Shown here: piece by piece, positions 40,507-47,848 of the stretch
Layout: each line of letters begins with the position of its first letter
Numbering within the stretch: position 1 is the stretch's first letter
Assembly: GCF_014851865.1 (NCBI RefSeq)
Contig: NZ_JACVAM010000005.1
Location: forward strand, 1 to 64,000
DNA from: Pseudomonas sp. PDM16
GTDB taxonomy: Bacteria > Pseudomonadota > Gammaproteobacteria > Pseudomonadales > Pseudomonadaceae
Reading direction: 5' to 3'
DNA length: 64,000 bases
Translations under genes and position numbers: made by a program
The notes under the pieces: model-generated
The model's database searches: none
What the model saw: only the letters and a program-made list of their open reading frames with translations
What the model was told of the DNA's origin: nothing

Positions 40507-40746
40507 ATGACCGATATTCTCACCTGCGATGCCGAAGTGGACGCCCGCGGCCTCAACTGCCCGCTGCCACTGCTGAAAGCGAAGCTGGAGCTCAATCGCT
40601 TGCCGAGCGGTGCACTGCTCAAGGTGGTTGCCACCGACGCTGGGTCGCAGCGCGACTTTCGCTCATTCGCCACGCTGGCCGGCCACGAGCTGGTACGTGA
40701 AGAGGAAAGTGCCGGCGTGTTCAGCTACTGGCTGAGGAAAGCCTGA
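40507..40746 (+). CDS. TusA-family sulfurtransferase
   Basis: 79-residue sulfur-carrier protein. The catalytic motif GLNCPLPLLKAK has Cys18 followed by Pro, and the C-terminal half shows the two-layer fold pattern (LLKVVATDAGSQRDFRSFA). It could supply sulfur for tRNA 2-thiouridine or molybdenum-cofactor enzymes. The sequence is one of several TusA paralogues in pseudomonads and may not be TusA itself. The ATG is preceded by GGAGG at ideal spacing. Confidence 0.88.
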   Translation: MTDILTCDAEVDARGLNCPLPLLKAKLELNRLPSGALLKVVATDAGSQRDFRSFATLAGHELVREEESAGVFSYWLRKA

Positions 40747-40772
40747 CCGATTCAGCGACAACGAGATTCCGC

Positions 40773-41543
40773 TCAATCGAATCTGTAGATGTCCATGCCC
40801 AGCGCACCATAGGTGAATCCGCTGTGCACTATCCGAAAGCCCGTACCCCCTGCGCCCATGACGAAGTGCAACGGCAGCAGGTGCTCGTCGCTGGGGTGAC
40901 TGCGCTTGGCGTGGGGGGCCAGGGTGCGGTAGTCGACTAGCGCCGAATGGTCGCCAGTCTGCAGCTTCGCAACCACCCAGTCGCGAAACTCACGGGCCCA
41001 GGATTCGACCGCTTCGGGACCGGCGCGCCAGTTCAGCTCGCCGAGATTGTGAGTGATGCTGCCCGAACCGATCAGCAACACGCCTTGTTTGCGCAAGGAG
41101 CGGAGCGCCTCACCGACCCGTATCTGCAGGTCAGGGCCGGCATGGCTGGGCAGCGAAAGCTGCAACACCGGGATGTCAGCCTGTGGGTACATCAGTGACA
41201 GCGGTACCCAGGCTCCATGATCCAGGGGGCGTTGCGGGTCCAGGCGGCTGGGCAGGTTGGCTTCCGCCAGCAGGCGCTGCACCTCACGTGCGACCTTCGG
41301 CGAGCCGGGTGCTGGATAGCTGAGAGCGTAGAGTGGTGCGGGAAATCCGCCGAAATCATGCCAGGTAGCCAGCTGCTCCGAGCTGCCGATCAGCAACTCG
41401 GGGCTTTCCCAGTGGGCAGAAACCACTAGAACTGCTTTCGGTCTGGGCAATTCCGCTGCGAGACCGGCCAGGGCAGGACCGCTGGCGCCGGGCTCGAGCG
41501 CGAGCATGGGCGATCCATGGGAAATGAACAGAGCGGGCAGCAT
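40773..41543 (-). CDS. DODA-type extradiol aromatic ring-opening dioxygenase
   Basis: 256-residue protein of the class III extradiol dioxygenase/4,5-DOPA dioxygenase family (YgiD-like). It has the metal-binding N-terminal ALFISHGSPMLAL, central AVLVVSAHWESPELLIG, HGAWVPLSLMYPQADIPVLQLS and C-terminal GSGSITHNLGEL. The histidines in these segments bind the zinc or iron. The physiological substrate is unknown. The ATG at 41543 with GAGGA eight bases upstream is preferred to one 30 bases earlier. It converges on the tusA-like gene. Confidence 0.88.
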   Translation of the reverse strand: MLPALFISHGSPMLALEPGASGPALAGLAAELPRPKAVLVVSAHWESPELLIGSSEQLATWHDFGGFPAPLYALSYPAPGSPKVAREVQRLLAEANLPSRLDPQRPLDHGAWVPLSLMYPQADIPVLQLSLPSHAGPDLQIRVGEALRSLRKQGVLLIGSGSITHNLGELNWRAGPEAVESWAREFRDWVVAKLQTGDHSALVDYRTLAPHAKRSHPSDEHLLPLHFVMGAGGTGFRIVHSGFTYGALGMDIYRFD

Positions 41544-41641
41544 CGGCGGATCCTCGAAGGGCGATACCGCCATGGTGGCGGGCCAATCTATCGATATCCA
41601 ATATAACTTTCAGGTCATATTGATCGAGTGGCCCGTTGTGT

Positions 41642-42043
41642 TCACTCGGTTTCGAGATTCGCCTTGGGGGCGAGCCCGTCGAAGATCTCTGGAGTGAGTG
41701 CAGCTTCGCCAGCACCATCGAGCACTTCACGAGGGTGCTCCCCGCCCGGAATACTGCTGTCGAGCATGCTTAACAGCTGTGCGCCGCGCGGGGTGAGGAC
41801 GAAGTTCTCGCCGTTGCCGCCTTCTTCCTCGGGGCGTGAGGCGATGAACTGGTTCTCGAATAGCAGCGACTCATAGCGGGCCGCCTCGGCGCGGAAGTGA
41901 TCGAGGTCCTCGACCTTCTCGCCTGCCTGTTCCAGTTCGCTGGCCAGCTCCTCGGCATAGCGGCGCGGTGCGAACGGCTGGCCGGCGGAATTCTGTGCTT
42001 CATGCAGCAGGCGTTCGATCAGGTCCCAGTCATAAACAGCCAT
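41642..42043 (-). CDS. Hypothetical protein, winged-helix-like
   Basis: 133-residue soluble protein with no family I can name surely. The pattern YDWDLIERLLHEAQ, a second helix, and FVLTPRGAQLLSML resembles small DUF2513-type winged-helix proteins. The start at 42043 is preferred because GGGAG lies seven bases before it; an ATG six bases upstream is too close to that site. It has the same orientation as htpX but is separated from it by the htpX terminator. Confidence 0.7.
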   Translation of the reverse strand: MAVYDWDLIERLLHEAQNSAGQPFAPRRYAEELASELEQAGEKVEDLDHFRAEAARYESLLFENQFIASRPEEEGGNGENFVLTPRGAQLLSMLDSSIPGGEHPREVLDGAGEAALTPEIFDGLAPKANLETE

Positions 42044-42119
42044 GGTCATTCTCCCGTAAGAATTAGGCTTACAGATTCCGACTAGTCCTGAAGGAGCAAG
42101 GTTCGAGGTTTTTCGCGGG

Positions 42120-42150
42120 CAATAAAAAAGGCGATCCGAGGATCGCCTTT
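42120..42150 (-). terminator. Intrinsic terminator of htpX
   Basis: An 11-bp inverted repeat (42127-42137 with 42140-42150) reads on the minus strand as AAAGGCGATCC..GGATCGCCTTT followed by a run of T residues (TTTATT). It begins 16 bp after the htpX stop. It also has TTTT on the plus strand, so it could act in both directions. Confidence 0.85.
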
Positions 42151-42165
42151 TCGCCAGGTGCCTAA

Positions 42166-43041
42166 TCAGCCGCGCTGGCGCAGGGCCTCGATGCGGTCTT
42201 CCAGCGGCGGGTGCGTCATCAGCAGACCGGCCAGACCGTTCTTCAGGCCCCCATTGATGGCGAAGGCGGTCATGCTGCTGGGCATCTGCACCGGCACACC
42301 CTGCTCTGCACGCAAGCGCTCCAGGGCGGCAATCATCGCACCGGTGCCAGCCAGGCGGGCGCCGGCGTCGTCGGCCTTGAACTCGCGGCGACGGGAGAAC
42401 CACATGACGATGATGCTGGCCAGGATGCCCAGGACCAGCTCGGCGAAGATGGTCGCGGCTATGTAGCCGAAGCCATGACCTTCGCCTTCGTTCTTCAGAA
42501 TCACGCGGTCGACGAAGTTGCCGAAGATGCGCGCGAAGAACATCACGAAGGTGTTCACCACGCCCTGGATCATTGCCAGGGTGACCATGTCGCCATTGGC
42601 TACGTGGCCGATCTCGTGGGCCAGAACCGCCTTCACCTCGTCAGGCGAGAAGCGCTCCAGCAGGCCCTGGCTGACGGCCACCAGGGCATCGTTCTTGTTC
42701 CAGCCGGTGGCGAAGGCGTTGGATTCGTAGGCGGGGAAGATGCCGACCTCGGGCATCTTGATACCCGCGTCGCGGGACAGCTCTTCAACGGTCTGTAGCA
42801 GCCACTGCTCATGGCGCGTGCGCGGCTGGGTGATGATTTCGGTGCCGGTGCTCATCTTGGCCATCCACTTGGACAGGAACAGCGAGATGAAGGAGCCGAC
42901 GAAGCCGAACACGGCACAGAAAGCTAACAGGCTGCCGTAGTTCTGGCCGGTGAAGCGGTCCACCCCGAGCAGTTTCAAGGTGACGCTGGCGATCAGCAGC
43001 ACCGCCAGGTTGGTGGCCAGGAACAATACGATACGCATCAT
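42166..43041 (-). CDS. htpX: Membrane protease HtpX
   Basis: 291-residue inner-membrane M48 zinc protease that removes damaged membrane proteins together with FtsH. Two N-terminal membrane helices (about 4-24 and 35-56) precede HEIGH at 142-146. Two further helices (about 155-177 and 190-212) and the EFKADDAGARLAG segment with the third ligand follow. It begins MMRIVLFLATNLAVLL as in other pseudomonads; the second Met is equally possible. Confidence 0.95.
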   Translation of the reverse strand: MMRIVLFLATNLAVLLIASVTLKLLGVDRFTGQNYGSLLAFCAVFGFVGSFISLFLSKWMAKMSTGTEIITQPRTRHEQWLLQTVEELSRDAGIKMPEVGIFPAYESNAFATGWNKNDALVAVSQGLLERFSPDEVKAVLAHEIGHVANGDMVTLAMIQGVVNTFVMFFARIFGNFVDRVILKNEGEGHGFGYIAATIFAELVLGILASIIVMWFSRRREFKADDAGARLAGTGAMIAALERLRAEQGVPVQMPSSMTAFAINGGLKNGLAGLLMTHPPLEDRIEALRQRG

Positions 43042-43128
43042 GGTAGGAAGCTTCTCCTCAGGCGAAGACGTTCTAAGTATGCGAGCTATATAAGGTTGGT
43101 CCGCATCACCTTCAACCGAGGCTCTATT

Positions 43129-43581
43129 TCAAACTATGTCGTTCACGGGATTCAGCGTGCTTTCGAACACCAGGCGAGTCAGGCGTGCGACCTTCTCACT
43201 GTTCTGTTGGCCGAGGGCTTCACGCAGCTGCCAGGCGAGGGTGCCGCGGACCCGTCTTACGCTTGCGGTCTGGCTTTCACCGTCGGGCAGGGCATGGGGA
43301 ATGCCGCGCGACAGACGCATGAAACCCTTCTCGGTGAGCACCGCCTGATCCAGCGCGTCGTAGGCAATGGTGGAGTCGAAGCGGATGTAGCCTTCCTCCG
43401 CCAGCCAGAGCAGGGCACTCAGGCAGGACTGGTGACGTGTGCTGGGAAGGCCGAACTCGTCAGGCTCCTCGCGGCCGATCAGGTCTTCCACATAGAGCGC
43501 CATCTTGCGCGGAAAGGCCTGATAGAGCATCAGCATGCCGGCAGCGGCATCCTTGTAGAACTCGTCGATCTGCAGATCCAA
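43129..43581 (-). CDS. Hypothetical protein, winged-helix-like
   Basis: 150-residue soluble protein of unknown role. The order ACTIVITY-neutral helix MDLQIDEFYKDAAAGML, STRHQSCLSALLWLAEEGYIRF, then ALDQAVLTEKGFMRL is what a winged-helix domain looks like; the C-terminal half is basic and helical (TLAWQLREALGQQNSEKVARL). The start is a TTG (43581), with AAGG eight bases before it; no ATG gives the full N terminus. It lies upstream of htpX in the same direction. Confidence 0.65.
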   Translation of the reverse strand: MDLQIDEFYKDAAAGMLMLYQAFPRKMALYVEDLIGREEPDEFGLPSTRHQSCLSALLWLAEEGYIRFDSTIAYDALDQAVLTEKGFMRLSRGIPHALPDGESQTASVRRVRGTLAWQLREALGQQNSEKVARLTRLVFESTLNPVNDIV

Positions 43582-43744
43582 TTAGGAAACCTTCAATAAC
43601 AATTATTCAGCACGCTCGCCGTCGATGTTCTGGTCATGGCGCGATGGAAATACAGGTTGCATGGGCGATGGATGCTGCCGATTACGCCTTGTCGATGCAA
43701 TAGATGGCATCCAGTAACGTCGGCTATTGCAGAAAATCAGCGGC

Positions 43745-44629
43745 CTAATGGCCGGCCAGAAAGGCCACGAGCTGCCGGGCGTGGGATGACAGGGACTCCC
43801 AGCTCTGGATGCAAATGCGCAACTCACGGGTGGCCCAGGCATCCTTGAGCGTGACGATGCTGACGGGGAGCTCGAGCGCGAATCGTGCTGCGGCTGCCTC
43901 TGGCAGGAGGGCGATGCCGACCCGCTGTGCGACCAGTTGCGCGATGGCATCGAAGCTGGGCGCGCGTACTCGCACTCTCAACGGCATGGCCTGTCGGGTA
44001 GCCATTTCCTCGACGAAGCGCTGCATGGCCCGCTCGGCGGGCAGGCAGACGAAGGGGTGGTCGAGTGCATCGCGCAGTTCGATCATCTGGCGTTCCGCCA
44101 GTGGATGCCCCTGTGGCGTCAGCATTACCAGCTTGTCATCGCGAAAGGGCAGGGACAGCAGCCCCTCGGTGGGCAGGTTGCCGTCATACACGCCGATTTC
44201 GCATTCACCGCTCCTGACGGCACGCAGTACCTCGATGCTCTTCTGTTCCACCAGTTGCAGGTCCACTTCCGGATAGTCGGCCAGGAAAGGACCGAGCGTG
44301 GCGGGCAGGAAGGTGCTGTTGGCAACGGTAGTGGCAGACAGGTTGAGACTGATGCGCCGCTGGCCGGCGAGTTCGTTGATGGCGTCTTTCAGTCCATCCG
44401 CCTCGTTGATCACCTTGCGTGAGCGTTCGAGGATCAGTCGGCCGACAGGCGTGAGCACCATCCCATCGGCCTTGCGGGTGAAGAGTGTCAGCCCGCAGCG
44501 CTGTTCGAACAGGCGCAATCGCGTGCTTGCCGCCGAAACCGCCACAGGAAAGGTGGCGGCCGCCTTGCTCAGGCTGCCCGTGGCGGCGATGGCCGACAGG
44601 AGGCGAAGGTCGATCAGGTCAAAATGCAT
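43745..44629 (-). CDS. LysR-family transcriptional regulator
   Basis: 294-residue LysR-type regulator. The N-terminal winged helix-turn-helix is LRLLSAIAATGSLSKAAATFPVAVSAASTRLRLFEQRCGLTLFTRKADG (first about 60 residues). The effector domain (about 90-290) starts RRISLNLSATTVANSTFLPATL. It is divergent from an EamA transporter gene, with a 102-bp gap between start codons. By the usual LysR logic it probably controls that transporter and itself. The effector is unknown. Confidence 0.92.
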   Translation of the reverse strand: MHFDLIDLRLLSAIAATGSLSKAAATFPVAVSAASTRLRLFEQRCGLTLFTRKADGMVLTPVGRLILERSRKVINEADGLKDAINELAGQRRISLNLSATTVANSTFLPATLGPFLADYPEVDLQLVEQKSIEVLRAVRSGECEIGVYDGNLPTEGLLSLPFRDDKLVMLTPQGHPLAERQMIELRDALDHPFVCLPAERAMQRFVEEMATRQAMPLRVRVRAPSFDAIAQLVAQRVGIALLPEAAAARFALELPVSIVTLKDAWATRELRICIQSWESLSSHARQLVAFLAGH

Positions 44630-44731
44630 GACTTATCCAAAAGCGAACGCTCTCTTCGTGAAAAAGCGATTCTAGCGACGCGGCGTTATATACAGAATAA
44701 GGCCTCTTCGATTCTTCGTTTCTGGATTGCG

Positions 44732-45787
44732 ATGAAACTCCTGCGTTTCCCTTACCAGCGCTTGCTGGAGGATGGCCGCCTGTACGCCGTGTTGGCGGCA
44801 GCCGGATTCAGTCTGAAGGCCATCTTCGTCAAGTTGTCTTACGCTGCAGGCCCTGTGGATGCGGTCACCTTGCTCGCCCTGCGCATGGCGCTGGCACTGC
44901 CGTTGTTCTGCTGGCTGATCTGGTTGAGCCGTGGGGAGGATAGTGCTCCGCTGAGTGCAATGGATGTCGTTCGCATCCTGCTGCTCGGGCTGCTGGGTTA
45001 CTACCTGTCCAGCCTGTTCGATTTTTATGGGCTGGAATACATCAGTGCCGGGCTCGAACGACTGATTCTGTTTACCTATCCGACGCTTGTCCTGTTGCTG
45101 CAGGCGGCGGTTTTGCGCGAGCGACCGAGCCCGCGCACCTTGTTGGCCATGGGCATCTGCTATGCCGGCCTCGGTATCGCTTTCGTTCATGACGTGAGCT
45201 CGCTCGGTGCCAGCGCGAATGTCATTCAGGGGGCTGCCTGGGTTTTTGCCAGTGCGGTCACCTATGCCATGTATTACTTCGGCGCAGGAGTGATGCTCAA
45301 ACGCCTGGGGTCCATGCGCCTTGCGGGGCTGGCAGGTGGTGCGTCGTCGCTGATGGTACTGATGCATTACGGTGTTACCGCCGATGTCGGGCAACTGGCA
45401 ACCTTGCCGGGTTCGATCTGGGCATTTGCCGCGGCAATGGCGTTGTGCTCAACGGTGCTGCCCATCTATTGGATGGCTCTCGCCATTCAGCGCCTTGGGG
45501 CGACGCAGACCGCAGCGGTGGGCAATCTGGGCCCGGTGCTCACCATCTTCATTTCCTGGCTGGTACTGAGCGAATCGCTCTCGCTGTACCAGCTTGCCGG
45601 CCTGGGGCTGGTGATGTTCGGTGTTTCACGTCTGAAACCCTCGTCTGGAAAGGCCGCGGTTGGCGCTGATAGTCGTGACCGCAGATCCAGATTTTCCCTG
45701 CTGGGAGAGCGTCTGCTCGGGCCGATGCTCGATCGATCCGGCACGCGACAATCACCCGATGCGAATGCCCCTCGTGATGGCCGCTAA
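44732..45787 (+). CDS. EamA/DMT-family transporter, divergent from LysR regulator
   Basis: 351-residue membrane protein with two EamA repeats and about ten helices (for example VLAAAGFSLKAIFVKLSYAAG and MALCSTVLPIYWMALAIQRLGATQ). A hydrophilic C-terminal tail of about 55 residues (from LKPSSGKAAVG) is longer than usual. The ATG at 44732 gives a normal N terminus (MKLLRFPYQRLLEDGRLYAV). An upstream in-frame ATG at 44624 would overlap the lysR start region and is less likely. The substrate is unknown; it is probably induced through the divergent LysR protein. Confidence 0.87.
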   Translation: MKLLRFPYQRLLEDGRLYAVLAAAGFSLKAIFVKLSYAAGPVDAVTLLALRMALALPLFCWLIWLSRGEDSAPLSAMDVVRILLLGLLGYYLSSLFDFYGLEYISAGLERLILFTYPTLVLLLQAAVLRERPSPRTLLAMGICYAGLGIAFVHDVSSLGASANVIQGAAWVFASAVTYAMYYFGAGVMLKRLGSMRLAGLAGGASSLMVLMHYGVTADVGQLATLPGSIWAFAAAMALCSTVLPIYWMALAIQRLGATQTAAVGNLGPVLTIFISWLVLSESLSLYQLAGLGLVMFGVSRLKPSSGKAAVGADSRDRRSRFSLLGERLLGPMLDRSGTRQSPDANAPRDGR

Positions 45788-45968
45788 GGGGGATGAACGG
45801 CTGTCGTTGTAAAAGAGGCCCCGATTTCCATCCATCAAGGCGCTCTCGGGCATTGTGAAAGCCATTCCACGAATGGCCCTGAGTTACGACTTTGGGCGGC
45901 GGCGGCCTATTCAGCGGGGCGGCAATTGATGACAATCGCAGGCAAGCCCTCTGTCATCGGGACTTCGT

Positions 45969-47003
45969 ATGGACCAGATACTCGCGCTTTTATCTGAGAC
46001 AGTTCCCAAAGCTCAAACGGTCGAACAGCTCACTCGCCCCCTGCTGGATCTGCTGGGCAAGGTAACGGGCATGGAGTCGACCTACCTGACGACCATCGAT
46101 ATCGATCAGGGAGTCCAGCGTGTCGAGTTCGCTCGCAACATTGGCGAGATGGCCATACCCGAAGGGCTGGTGGTGCCCTGGGAAGACACGCTGTGCAAGC
46201 GTGCCCTCGACGAGAACCGGATGTACTCCGATGACGTTTCCGAGTGCTGGGGTGACTCCGAGGCGGCGAAGGCGCTCGGTATTCGTACCTACCTGAGCGC
46301 TCCGATTCGCGCGCAGGATGGCAAGGTGCTCGGTACGGTCTGCGCGGCCAGCTCCTCGCAGGTTACCCGAGCGCCGGACGTGGAGCCCATCCTGCTGCTG
46401 CTCTCAGGCCTGCTGAGTTATTCGCTGGAGCGGGAAATCCTGGTGGAGCGTCTGCAGCGGGCTTCGACCGAGCTGGTGAAGCTTGCGCTGACGGATTCCC
46501 TGACGGAGCTGTACAACCGGCGCGCAATCATGAGTGAGCTTCCCCGCCTGTTCGCATTGGCCCGGCGCGAGAACAAGTATGTGCTGATTGGCGCCGTCGA
46601 CCTGGATGGTTTCAAAGTCATCAACGACACCTATGGTCATCAGGCGGGTGACGAGTTCCTCAAGGCGATTTCCTCTCGCCTTAAGGACTGCCTGCGCGCC
46701 AGCGACATCATCGGGCGCACTGGTGGTGACGAGTTCGTGGTGCTGGCACTGGGAACGCCCTCGGCGGACCAGGACCTCCCGAGCGAAATGCAAATGGCGA
46801 GCAGCCTGTTGCAGGATCGTCTCACCAAGGCGACGGAAGGTCTCTATGCCCTCGGCGAATCCGTTAGCGACCTGCAGTACGGTGGCGCCAGTGTCGGCGT
46901 GGTAGCAGTGATGCCCGAGGAGACGGATCGCGACGAGGCCGTTCGCCTGGCGGATCGCGAGATGTACCGGATCAAGCAACAGCGAAAACAGCGGCGCCAC
47001 TAA
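45969..47003 (+). CDS. GAF-domain diguanylate cyclase
   Basis: 344-residue soluble c-di-GMP synthase. An N-terminal GAF domain (about 15-155) includes VVPWEDTLCKRAL, SECWGDSEAAKALGIRTYLSAPI and GTVCAASS. The C-terminal GGDEF domain has the catalytic loop at 252-256 (GRTGGDEFVVLA) and an RxxD inhibitory site at Arg243-Asp246. All key residues for activity are present. It is the second cyclase of the window, sits alone, and the GAF ligand is unknown. Confidence 0.92.
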   Translation: MDQILALLSETVPKAQTVEQLTRPLLDLLGKVTGMESTYLTTIDIDQGVQRVEFARNIGEMAIPEGLVVPWEDTLCKRALDENRMYSDDVSECWGDSEAAKALGIRTYLSAPIRAQDGKVLGTVCAASSSQVTRAPDVEPILLLLSGLLSYSLEREILVERLQRASTELVKLALTDSLTELYNRRAIMSELPRLFALARRENKYVLIGAVDLDGFKVINDTYGHQAGDEFLKAISSRLKDCLRASDIIGRTGGDEFVVLALGTPSADQDLPSEMQMASSLLQDRLTKATEGLYALGESVSDLQYGGASVGVVAVMPEETDRDEAVRLADREMYRIKQQRKQRRH

Positions 47004-47061
47004 TCCAGTTGGCGCTCGTGCCCAGGGCGGCTGGTGCTCGTCTGTCCGGAGGCTTGGATCG

Positions 47062-47226
47062 TCAGCCTGCTCTAGCCTTCATCGCCGACCGAATGAAGGC
47101 CTGCTCTTCGGGTTGTAGCCGGCCGCAGAAGCGCATCAGCAGGCGCGCATCCGGTGTCATGGGCTCGCGCTGAAAATGGTTCGTGCCGGTGTGCCGGCTG
47201 TCATCTGCTTCGCGAATCTTGCTCAT
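47062..47226 (-). CDS. Small hypothetical protein
   Basis: 54-residue hydrophilic protein (MSKIREADDSRHTGTNHFQREP...). I do not recognise the family. The very good ribosome site GGAGGAG seven bases before the ATG at 47226 and a compact helical C terminus (LMRFCGRLQPEEQAFIRSAMKAR) support a real gene. It lies downstream of the cold-shock gene, beyond its terminator. Confidence 0.6.
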   Translation of the reverse strand: MSKIREADDSRHTGTNHFQREPMTPDARLLMRFCGRLQPEEQAFIRSAMKARAG

Positions 47227-47292
47227 GCGGTAACTCCTCCACAGGGTCTGGTTCATCTCCGCACCGGACCCACTCGATCAATCAAGGAAAAT

Positions 47293-47314
47293 AGAACCCG
47301 CCGCAGCGGGCTCT
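47293..47314 (-). terminator. Intrinsic terminator of the cold-shock gene
   Basis: On the minus strand a 9-bp stem (47306-47314 with 47293-47301, one wobble) and 4-base loop is followed by ATTTTCCTT. It starts 13 bp after the cold-shock stop codon. Confidence 0.65.
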
Positions 47315-47326
47315 GGTGCGGCCCTA

Positions 47327-47536
47327 TCAGGACAGCTGAACGCGTTCCGCCATCGGGCCTTTCTGGCCGGCTGCGACCAGGAAGGACACCCGCTGGCCTT
47401 CGTTGAGCGTGCGATAGCCGTCCGATTCGATCTGACGGAAATGCACGAACAGATCCGGGCCTTGGTCCGGCGTGATGAAGCCGAAGCCCTTGTCGGGGTT
47501 GAACCATTTGACGATACCGCTCTGGCGATCAGCCAT
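47327..47536 (-). CDS. Cold-shock domain protein (CspA family)
   Basis: 69-residue single-domain RNA/DNA-binding protein. RNP1 is KGFGFITP and RNP2 is DLFVHFRQI. VKWFNPDKGFGF is the family hallmark. Members act as RNA chaperones or transcription antiterminators in cold or stationary phase. GGAG lies nine bases before the ATG at 47536. A long leader of unknown structure probably precedes it (47537-47848 is otherwise empty), as common for csp mRNAs. Confidence 0.94.
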   Translation of the reverse strand: MADRQSGIVKWFNPDKGFGFITPDQGPDLFVHFRQIESDGYRTLNEGQRVSFLVAAGQKGPMAERVQLS

Positions 47537-47848
47537 GATTTCATTCTCCAGGATAGTTGGGGTCGGGCAGGGCCCGTGCACACCGGTGCGAGTGAAGCTG
47601 AGACGTGGAGATGGAATCGAAGGATCGAACATCGCCGGTACCGCTTGACCGAGCAGTCAGTGCTTGCAGAGGTAAAGAGCGCAAGCGAGGCCGGATAGTT
47701 CGAGCGACTTTTCTGCACCAGTGCGCATTTCTGCAAGGTGCCAGCCAGACGCCTGTAGGCCGTTTGGCACTCCTCGCTTCCATGTTGCGGTCGTGAGCGG
47801 TACAAGGAACGACGGCCTCAACGGACCACTGGATAAGGACGAAGACAG
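47537..47848. other. Intergenic region between cold-shock gene and histidine kinase
   Basis: About 310 bp between two divergent genes. It should contain the csp promoter and 5' leader on the minus strand and the kinase promoter on the plus strand. AAGGA at 47836-47840 is the kinase ribosome site. I could not identify a convincing -10/-35 pair or operator. Confidence 0.6.
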
